Shown here piece after piece: positions 7,762 through 13,259 of a DNA stretch of 13,259 bases (positions are counted from its first letter, which is position 1; each line of letters opens with the position of its first letter). The stretch is taken from the NCBI GenBank assembly GCA_012522255.1, contig JAAYKT010000419.1:1-13259 (forward strand), given 5' to 3'. The position numbers and the translations under genes were made by a program. The stretch is from Clostridiales bacterium (GTDB lineage: Bacteria; Bacillota; Clostridia; Lutisporales; Lutisporaceae). The notes beneath the pieces were generated by a model, which saw only the letters and a program-made list of their open reading frames with translations, was not told the DNA's origin and ran no database searches.

Positions 7762-9579
7762 TTATTTATGTGAACCTGAGTGGTCCGGCACTTTGTATTC
7801 ACCATTTTCATTTTTTCTTATCTTCCCATATCTTACATTCTTTTTTGGTGTGTAGATGTCATTAATGTTCCAACATCCAGGTGTAGGTACTCCTATATTT
7901 TCCATTGGAACATCCAATAAAAATGGTCTATTAGCTGTTAAAGCCTTTTCTAAGGCAGGTTTGAACTCATCTGCCGTGCTAATTTTTATTGCTTCGACCC
8001 CATAGGCCTTTGCCACTTCTGCCCAGTTTGGAGTGTATGGATTGCCATCAGGAGTTGTGAAAACAGTGCCGAATTTTGTTTTATAATTTGAATACTCCAA
8101 ACCCGCTATAGTGCCAAAAGCTGAATTATTCATAACTATCCATATTACTGGAATATCATTTTCCACAGCTGTTGCTAAGGTGCTTGGATTTATACCAAAG
8201 CCTCCATCACCAACAAGTGTCAACACAGCCTTTTCAGGAGCTGCGAGCTTGCCTCCAAGCAGAGCCGAAGCTCCAAACCCCATGGTAGCCAAGCCTGAGC
8301 TATGATGAATGGTACCCGGTATGGTGATATCAAATTGTTGAGCCACGCCGTTTTTATTCCAACCAACATCAGTAAATATGACTGCATCTTCAGGTATCGC
8401 TTCTTTAACATCCTTTAATATCCGTTGCGGTGTCATCGGAAAACGTCCATCTTCTGATATTGCCCTGTTCGATTCTTTAAAATATTTTCGACTATCTAAA
8501 ATTTTTTCTCTTATCTCAGGTCTTTTTATTCCTTTAGGACATAATTTCATTACCTCATCTAAGATCTGTTTCAGTGCTTCCTTGAGATCTGCCACCGCAC
8601 CAATGCTTACCGGATAGTTCCGTCCGATTTCCGTTGGATCGATGTCAATTTGAAGGAATTCTGTCTTATCCATGTCAAAAGTCACTCCAGGATACCAGCT
8701 CGAACTATCAGCCTCTGCAAACCGGGTACCCAACCCCAGCAGAACATCTGCATTTGCTGTATATTTATGTGTAAACTCAAGACCCCAGAATCCGGTCTGT
8801 CCAAGCATTAAAGGGTGAGTGTCAGAGATACAACCTTGCCCCATAAGGGTTCGCGAAACCGGTATATCCAAAAATTCAATCAGGTTTTTAAGTTCTTTGG
8901 ATGCATTTGCCAGTAAGACACCCCCGCCGGCATGTATAACAGGATTTTTAGCATTGACTAATTTCTCGGCAATGGCTTTTGCCGCGGATGGGGCCAATGC
9001 AGGCTTGACTGTTTGGTGACTATCAAGATAAGTACGTCTAAAAATATCATCTTCGATTCTCTCAGAGAAAACATCCATCGGTACGGATATCAATACCGGA
9101 CCCGGTCTTCCGCTTTCAGCCAAACGAAAAGCCTTATCCAGTATTTCCGGCATTGCCTCAGGATCATCAACCCTCCAAGCCCTTTTTACTATGGGTTTCA
9201 ATATTTCATATTGAGAAGCATCAGCATGCAAGTTGACTTCCTGATGAGGGTGCTTGCCGTAATAGTACCTGGGAACATCCCCGGCAATAAGCACCATTGG
9301 TATAGAATCAAAAGATGCATTGGCTACACCTGTCACAGTATTAGCTATTCCCGGACCTAAATGGCACATTACCACCCCGGCTTTTTTCTTTATTCTGGCA
9401 TAACCATCAGCTGCCATAGTTGCAAGCTGTTCGTTTCTGAATGAAACATATTTTATGCTGTCATTCCTGGAAAGTGCGTCTAAAAAGGCAATTACAGTGT
9501 GTCCGCAAAGGCCGAATATATATTCAACCCCCCGACGTTCTAAATAATCAACCATTAATTCAGAAACCAATTTTTCCAT
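7762..9579 (-). CDS. Thiamine-diphosphate-dependent C-C lyase/hydrolase, acetolactate-synthase-like fold
   Basis: This 605-residue protein has three ThDP-enzyme domains. The N-terminal Pyr domain carries the cofactor-activating Glu50 in F-R-N-E-Q and L-G-P-G-I-A-N at 74-80. A central Rossmann-like domain follows (about 195-345). The C-terminal PP domain has the Mg/ThDP motif G-D-G at 457-459 ending in N-N at 484-485. S-G-L-A-T-M-G-F-G-A near 428-437 is typical of the superfamily. A tail of about 45 residues follows W570 and the core fold. The superfamily includes acetolactate synthase, benzoylformate decarboxylase, Xsc and the inositol ring-opening hydrolase IolD. The N-terminus does not look like Xsc, and there is no small regulatory subunit nearby, so acetolactate synthase is unlikely. 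Context suggests cleavage of a cyclic 1,2-dione or acyloin to an aldehyde. GAGGGGAGG lies six bases before ATG. The fold is certain; the reaction is inferred. Confidence 0.88.
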   Translation of the reverse strand: MEKLVSELMVDYLERRGVEYIFGLCGHTVIAFLDALSRNDSIKYVSFRNEQLATMAADGYARIKKKAGVVMCHLGPGIANTVTGVANASFDSIPMVLIAGDVPRYYYGKHPHQEVNLHADASQYEILKPIVKRAWRVDDPEAMPEILDKAFRLAESGRPGPVLISVPMDVFSERIEDDIFRRTYLDSHQTVKPALAPSAAKAIAEKLVNAKNPVIHAGGGVLLANASKELKNLIEFLDIPVSRTLMGQGCISDTHPLMLGQTGFWGLEFTHKYTANADVLLGLGTRFAEADSSSWYPGVTFDMDKTEFLQIDIDPTEIGRNYPVSIGAVADLKEALKQILDEVMKLCPKGIKRPEIREKILDSRKYFKESNRAISEDGRFPMTPQRILKDVKEAIPEDAVIFTDVGWNKNGVAQQFDITIPGTIHHSSGLATMGFGASALLGGKLAAPEKAVLTLVGDGGFGINPSTLATAVENDIPVIWIVMNNSAFGTIAGLEYSNYKTKFGTVFTTPDGNPYTPNWAEVAKAYGVEAIKISTADEFKPALEKALTANRPFLLDVPMENIGVPTPGCWNINDIYTPKKNVRYGKIRKNENGEYKVPDHSGSHK

Positions 9580-9594
9580 ATTATAACCTCCCCT

Positions 9595-11067
9595 CTAATT
9601 ACCAATTTCCATATCAGGATCATAAAACTCCCCAAATAGCTCTTCATCACTCGGTTTATCCTCTGGTATTTCTTTCGATACCCATGTAACATTCATATAA
9701 TGGTGTAAATGAACATTTTCAGATGTCGCATTACCACCCCATGTCCCACATCCTATACTTGAAGTCATTGGCATCCCGTTTGTAAATGCACCCGCATTTG
9801 ATTTCGATTGCGGCTGCCTCACCATGATTCGACCTACACGGGCCTCAAGCGCCAATCTGTTTATATGGTCTTCATTATATGAATATATGCCTACACTATG
9901 TCCCTTCCCGCCTACCTCATGTATCGCTGTTATTATGTCAATTGCATTTTTGAATTCGCCTTTATATTTATGAACCGCTAATAATGTCGTAAGTTTTTCA
10001 CGGCACCACACGTCTTTATATGCCGTTGTATATGAGCCTGTACCTACTGCTATCAGAAATTTTCGATCCTCAGGTATCGTAAATCCAGCAAGCTCTGCCA
10101 TTCTTTGCGCTGATTGAGCAACTGATTGTGGTAATCGGTGACATTCTTCATCCCATATGCTCTTTTTTACTGCTAATTGCTGTTCTTCACTAAGCAAATA
10201 TCCACCTACATTAATTAATTCCTTAACAGCATCCTCAAAGATGCTTTCGTGTATTACTATATTGCCATCAGCGGAACAACCCGATCCATAATCCGAAGTC
10301 TTGGAAAGCATAGTATTATAAGCTGCCTGATGCAATTCTTCTTTAGCAGTTTCATCCCAAATCATAGTTGCATTTCCGGCACCGACTCCATAAGCAGGTG
10401 TCCCGGAATGATAGGCTCTTCTTACCACTCCTTGGCCACCGGTAGCTATTACCAAATCACATTTTGTATTTAATGCCTCGGAGAGAGATTTGTTTATTTT
10501 TGCCTTTCCCTGCCCTAATATCTGAATCAAATCCTCGGGGGCACCAACCTCTCTTAAGCCTTCACGCATAAGTTCTATAGTGCGCCCTCCAGTTTTTAAT
10601 GCCCTTGGATGAGGCGAGAAAATTATTGCATTTCGTGCCTTTAGCGCATATATTGAGTTGCCTGCAGGCGTTAAATCCGGATTTGTCGCCGGAATAACAC
10701 AGGCAATTACTCCTACCGGTTTACCATATTTGACAATACCCTTTTCAGGTATTTCCTCAATTATTCCAACACTTTTTTGACGCAAGGCATCTCTAAGAAC
10801 ACCTCTGATTTTAAACTTCTTATTTTCCCTGCTGATTGGGTCACCCATCCCGCTTTCTTCTATACTCATATCCACTAATTCTTTAAATGTTTTGGAATTA
10901 GCAACTTTCCACGCAATTGCCCTTATAGTTCGATCAACATCCTCCTGACTCCACTTTTCAAATATTCTTTGTGCCTTATCAGCTCTTGCAAACTTTTCTT
11001 CAATTTCATCTATCTGGTTTTTATCCAACTTTGCATAAGCTTCTTCCATGGAGCTCATTCTGCTCAT
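9595..11067 (-). CDS. CoA-acylating aldehyde dehydrogenase
   Basis: This enzyme converts an aldehyde, CoA and NAD(P)+ to an acyl-CoA. With the start at 11067 it has 490 residues; AGGAGG is nine bases before that ATG. An upstream in-frame ATG at 11103 has no ribosome site, and its twelve extra codons run through the AGGAGG. The fold matches the acetaldehyde/SauS-like acylating group (AdhE N-half, EutE), not hydrolytic ALDHs. P-A-T-N-P is at 126-130, the T-G-G-Q-G cofactor loop is near 209-213, and the catalytic Cys264 sits in S-D-Y-G-S-G-C-S-A-D-G. The C-terminus has G-C-G-T-W-G-G-N-A-T-S-E-N-V, the group hallmark. The S-G-C-S-A-D-G context most resembles acylating sulfoacetaldehyde dehydrogenase as I recall it, but no other sulfonate gene is present. 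I infer oxidation of the aldehyde made by the ThDP enzyme, feeding the lyase with a CoA thioester. Confidence 0.9.
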   Translation of the reverse strand: MSRMSSMEEAYAKLDKNQIDEIEEKFARADKAQRIFEKWSQEDVDRTIRAIAWKVANSKTFKELVDMSIEESGMGDPISRENKKFKIRGVLRDALRQKSVGIIEEIPEKGIVKYGKPVGVIACVIPATNPDLTPAGNSIYALKARNAIIFSPHPRALKTGGRTIELMREGLREVGAPEDLIQILGQGKAKINKSLSEALNTKCDLVIATGGQGVVRRAYHSGTPAYGVGAGNATMIWDETAKEELHQAAYNTMLSKTSDYGSGCSADGNIVIHESIFEDAVKELINVGGYLLSEEQQLAVKKSIWDEECHRLPQSVAQSAQRMAELAGFTIPEDRKFLIAVGTGSYTTAYKDVWCREKLTTLLAVHKYKGEFKNAIDIITAIHEVGGKGHSVGIYSYNEDHINRLALEARVGRIMVRQPQSKSNAGAFTNGMPMTSSIGCGTWGGNATSENVHLHHYMNVTWVSKEIPEDKPSDEELFGEFYDPDMEIGN

Positions 11068-11141
11068 AATATTTTTCCTCCTATATGTCTTAATTAATAG
11101 CAAATCCTATAATTTACTTCTATTCATATTTAATGACTCAT

Positions 11142-12080
11142 TTATTCTTTCCTTATCAAATCCTTAGACCTTCCTGCTCTCAGTATATACGAATCAGTAT
11201 CATGACCTACAAGTTGACGTATTTCCTTTGCCACTTCTACTAATTTAACTATATCTATTTCTGTTTCTATGCCCATTTCGTCAAGCATATGTACCATATC
11301 TTCTGAAGAAACATTACCAGCAGCTCCGGGCACAAAAGGACAACCGCCTAATCCGGCAAATGATGAGTCGAAATGAGTTATTCCTGTTTGCATTGCTGCA
11401 AAAATGTTTGCTATACCCATTCCTCTCGTATTATGAAAATGCAGCCACCATTTAACTTGTGGGAATTTTTGTTGCATCGTCAGGCACATTGAATATACCT
11501 GATTAGGCACCGCCATGCCCGAAGCATCTGATAAGGAAATCTCTGTTATACCCACATTTAAGTAAGCCTCAGCTATACTTTGAATTGATTCTATTGGTAT
11601 ATTTCCTTCCCAAGGAGAGCCAAATGGCATTGATATGGAACCCGATACTTGAATATTATTCTGTGAAGCAAGTTCAACAATCTCTGCAAATCCAGCAATG
11701 CTTTCTTCGGGTGTCATGTTTATGTTGGCTAAATTATGCTTTCGACTTGCAGATACATTGAGCTTAACCTTACGACAGCCGCAGAAAATTGCACGCTCTA
11801 CACCTTTTTTATTTGCTATCAATGCACGCAATTCCACTTCTTTTACAGAACCCAATAAAGAAAAAAGCTTATCAGTATCAGCCATTTGCGGTACTGCTTT
11901 CGGACTCATAAAAGAACCTAATTCAATTACCTTAAAACCGGCAACTATAAGCTTTTCGGCTAATTTTCGTTTATCTTCAGTTTTTAAAATAGCAGGTTCA
12001 TTTTGCAAACCATCTCTTAGCCCTACTTCACATATAGTTACACTTTTTGGAAGATTCATAAATATCCCTTCACTTTTCAT
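11142..12080 (-). CDS. HMG-CoA-lyase-like DRE-TIM metallolyase
   Basis: This 312-residue TIM-barrel lyase should cleave a 3-hydroxy-3-substituted acyl-CoA to acetyl-CoA and a keto acid. It has E-V-G-L-R-D-G-L-Q-N-E at 18-28 with catalytic Arg22 and metal ligand Asp23, and S-F-M-S-P-K-A-V-P-Q-M near 56-66. Further metal ligands are His214 and His216 in H-F-H-N, and Asn256. Catalytic Cys247 lies in G-L-G-G-C-P-F-V-P-G. Compared with true HMG-CoA lyases, the S-A-S-E-x-F element reads S-A-S-R-K-H (Arg113), H-C-H-D reads H-F-H-N, and G-D-T reads S-D-A. This suggests a changed substrate. ATG 12080 follows AAAGGA by five bases; ATG 12059 has GAAGGGA before it and is an alternative start. It is the first gene of the operon. 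Citrate-type synthases such as homocitrate synthase belong to the same superfamily. Confidence 0.88.
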   Translation of the reverse strand: MKSEGIFMNLPKSVTICEVGLRDGLQNEPAILKTEDKRKLAEKLIVAGFKVIELGSFMSPKAVPQMADTDKLFSLLGSVKEVELRALIANKKGVERAIFCGCRKVKLNVSASRKHNLANINMTPEESIAGFAEIVELASQNNIQVSGSISMPFGSPWEGNIPIESIQSIAEAYLNVGITEISLSDASGMAVPNQVYSMCLTMQQKFPQVKWWLHFHNTRGMGIANIFAAMQTGITHFDSSFAGLGGCPFVPGAAGNVSSEDMVHMLDEMGIETEIDIVKLVEVAKEIRQLVGHDTDSYILRAGRSKDLIRKE

Positions 12081-12108
12081 TGTAATCCTTTATTTTTGAG
12101 ATAAAATA

Positions 12109-12136
12109 ATTATAAAAAAAGCACTAAGCTTGGAAA
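12109..12136 (-). promoter_or_regulatory. Candidate promoter of the catabolic/TRAP operon
   Basis: On the minus strand, TATAAT lies at 12114-12109. A weak -35 candidate TTTCCA (4 of 6 matches to TTGACA) is at 12136-12131, with a 16-base spacer. Transcription would start near 12102, leaving about 22 bases to the first ATG. The poor -35 fits an activator-dependent promoter. The CTTA-N7-TAAG palindrome is centred near -58, close to where LysR-type activators usually sit. Confidence 0.5.
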
Positions 12137-12152
12137 ATTTTTATAAAAATCC

Positions 12153-12167
12153 CTTATAGCTATTAAG
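12153..12167. promoter_or_regulatory. LysR-type operator box CTTA-N7-TAAG (operon side)
   Basis: A perfect 15-bp interrupted palindrome, CTTA-TAGCTAT-TAAG, extends to C/G at 12152 and 12168. It fits the LysR consensus T-N11-A. It lies upstream of the operon -35 candidate, so it is a likely recognition site for the divergent regulator. A 14-bp AT palindrome (12137-12150) lies between it and the promoter and might be an activation site, but its composition makes chance likely. Confidence 0.55.
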
Positions 12168-12254
12168 GATTAAAAACAACGCATGTTAATATACTTCTCA
12201 AATTAAAACATAATCAATTAGTACGGTCTATTAATAATCTTAAGTATCTTTCTC

Positions 12255-12283
12255 TTGTATGTCCAATACTTATTTTGTATAAT
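12255..12283 (+). promoter_or_regulatory. Promoter of the LysR-type regulator gene
   Basis: TTGTAT at 12255-12260 and TATAAT at 12278-12283 are separated by 17 bases, close to the sigma-A consensus. Transcription would start near 12290, about 60 bases before ATG. A second TATAAT at 12299-12304 with TTGTAT 18 bases upstream (12275-12280) is a possible tandem promoter. Confidence 0.55.
12266..12280. promoter_or_regulatory. LysR-type operator box ATAC-N7-GTAT (regulator side)
   Basis: A 15-bp palindrome, ATAC-TTATTTT-GTAT, has the exact half-site spacing known for BenM/CatM-type LysR sites. It overlaps the spacer and -10 of the regulator promoter, a position suited to autorepression. Further GTAT half-sites lie at 12244-12247 and 12257-12260. 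Confidence 0.55.
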
Positions 12284-12286
12284 TTA

Positions 12287-12301
12287 ATAGAGACTCTCTA
12301 T
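12287..12301. promoter_or_regulatory. Second regulator-side box ATAG-N7-CTAT
   Basis: A 15-bp palindrome (ATAGAG-ACT-CTCTAT) is centred 21 bp, two helical turns, from the ATAC-N7-GTAT box. It also satisfies T-N11-A. The phasing suggests two dimers of a LysR tetramer on the same DNA face. It lies just after the first TATAAT and overlaps a second TATAAT (12299-12304). Confidence 0.5.
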
Positions 12302-12349
12302 AATTGCATAGTGCTTTTGTGGTAAATTTCTAATAAGAGGTGTTATTTT

Positions 12350-13258
12350 ATGACCTTACAACAACTGCGTTATTTTATTGAAATGGCAAATACCTTGCAT
12401 TACACCAAGGCTGCAGAACAGCTTAATATTTCACAGCCAAGTCTTAGTTATGCAATTTCACAATTAAGCATAACATTAGGTGTGCCTTTATTCATGAAAG
12501 AAGGAATGCAAATTTCCTTGACAGAGTATGGAAAGGCTTTTCTCCCATATGCTGAAAGTGCGCTCAACATCCTTTCACAAGGAGAAATGCAATTAGATAA
12601 AATGCACAATCCCTCAACCGGAAATATAAGTTTGGGATATATTTATACTGTTAGTTTTGATTCAATTCCGCAATTGATTGAAGAATTTTATAATTATATG
12701 GGTAACCGGAATATAAACTTCAGCTTCCAGGTTAACATGACGAATTTGCTTATAAAAAAGCTTTTGGAAGGCAAACTGGACGTTGTAATGGCACCATATA
12801 CTGAAACTGCAAACGAGCCCATTAAAGCAATTCCTATATTTGAGCAGGAACTATATTTGATTGTATATAACAGCCATTCATTATCAAGCCGTACTTCGAT
12901 TTCTGTTGAAGAATTAAGAGACGAAAAATTTATAATGATCAATAAAGCTACTGATTTATATTTGCAAACTGCAAATTTATTTAAGCATTATAATGTTAAA
13001 CCAAATGTGTTTTTTGAGGTGGATGAGTGTAACTCAATGGCATCCTTTGTAGGTGCACAACTTGGCATAGCTATAATGCCTATTATCCCTTCACTGGTGA
13101 ATTATAAGGTAACTGCAATACCCTTTAAAGATAAAATTGCAAAAAGGACGGTCAGTATACTTTGGAACAGTCAAATAAATTGCACACCCGCCTTAAACAG
13201 ATTCTTAGAATACTGTAATTTAAAAAATCAAAATAAAATCATTGCAAAAAAGGATTAA
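12350..13258 (+). CDS. LysR-type transcriptional regulator
   Basis: This 302-residue protein has the LysR layout. An N-terminal winged helix-turn-helix covers residues 1-60 (L-R-Y-F-I-E-M-A near 6-13, then T-K-A-A-E-Q-L-N-I-S-Q-P-S-L-S-Y near 19-34). A linker helix near 60-85 and an effector-binding domain from about 92 follow. The frame is complete, with TAA at 13256-13258. AAGAGGTG lies seven bases before ATG. It is transcribed away from the catabolic operon across a 269-bp intergenic region with three T-N11-A palindromes. This is the usual arrangement for a LysR protein that activates the neighbouring operon in response to a pathway substrate or intermediate and represses its own gene. The effector cannot be read from sequence, but a carboxylic acid that the operon imports or makes is likely. 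Confidence 0.93.
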   Translation: MTLQQLRYFIEMANTLHYTKAAEQLNISQPSLSYAISQLSITLGVPLFMKEGMQISLTEYGKAFLPYAESALNILSQGEMQLDKMHNPSTGNISLGYIYTVSFDSIPQLIEEFYNYMGNRNINFSFQVNMTNLLIKKLLEGKLDVVMAPYTETANEPIKAIPIFEQELYLIVYNSHSLSSRTSISVEELRDEKFIMINKATDLYLQTANLFKHYNVKPNVFFEVDECNSMASFVGAQLGIAIMPIIPSLVNYKVTAIPFKDKIAKRTVSILWNSQINCTPALNRFLEYCNLKNQNKIIAKKD

Positions 13259-13259
13259 G

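Noticed and set aside
7762..9579. Acetolactate synthase for branched-chain amino acids
   Set aside because: There is no ilvN/ilvH small subunit or other ilv/leu genes, and the gene sits in a catabolic TRAP operon.
7762..11067. Taurine/sulfoacetate pathway (Xsc plus SauS)
   Set aside because: The ThDP protein lacks the Xsc N-terminal pattern, and no sulfonate-specific gene is nearby. AroE-like and DHS-dehydratase-like genes do not fit that route.
11068..11103. Longer start for the acylating aldehyde dehydrogenase at ATG 11103
   Set aside because: The extra twelve codons overlap the AGGAGG ribosome site that serves ATG 11067, and no Shine-Dalgarno precedes 11103.
12137..12150. 14-bp palindrome ATTTTTATAAAAAT as an independent operator
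   Set aside because: It is A/T only in an AT-rich intergenic region, where such palindromes arise by chance. It is mentioned only as a possible accessory site.

Overview
The window reads as chromosome of an anaerobic, low-GC Bacillota, most likely a Clostridia-type organism. Three things suggest this: AT-rich coding and intergenic DNA, strong purine-rich Shine-Dalgarno sequences (AAGGGGG, AGGAGG) before most genes, and a catabolic operon built on CoA thioesters and a TRAP transporter. There are no RNA genes, insertion sequences or CRISPR arrays, and I cannot name the species.

Right part (about 2.9-13.3 kb): one long minus-strand operon with a divergent LysR-type regulator. In transcription order it encodes an HMG-CoA-lyase-like DRE-TIM enzyme (12080-11142), a CoA-acylating aldehyde dehydrogenase (11067-9595), a thiamine-diphosphate enzyme (9579-7762), an IolE/3-dehydroshikimate-dehydratase-like TIM barrel (7747-6917), a shikimate/quinate dehydrogenase-like protein (6870-5992), and TRAP subunits DctQ, DctM and DctP (5945-2982). 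A 15-bp-stem rho-independent terminator (2921-2966) closes the operon. The regulator (12350-13258) is read the other way from a 269-bp intergenic region. That region holds three 15-bp palindromes of the LysR T-N11-A type and a candidate promoter on each strand.

The enzyme set is not a pathway I recognise, but it can be ordered by analogy with myo-inositol catabolism: ring dehydrogenase, dehydratase giving a cyclic 1,2-dione, ThDP ring opening, aldehyde to acyl-CoA, then lyase. Applied to quinate this gives a balanced route: quinate, 3-dehydroquinate, carboxylated cyclohexane-1,2-dione, homocitrate semialdehyde, homocitryl-CoA, then acetyl-CoA plus 2-oxoglutarate. No aromatic intermediate is needed. 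This is inference; a related hydroaromatic or cyclitol acid is also possible.

Left part (1-2.9 kb): a separate minus-strand group behind the terminator. It holds a possible small hypothetical protein (2849-2649), a MATE efflux gene broken by one in-frame TAG (2558-1206), and an intact AEC-family permease (1098-163). Nothing ties these to the catabolic operon.
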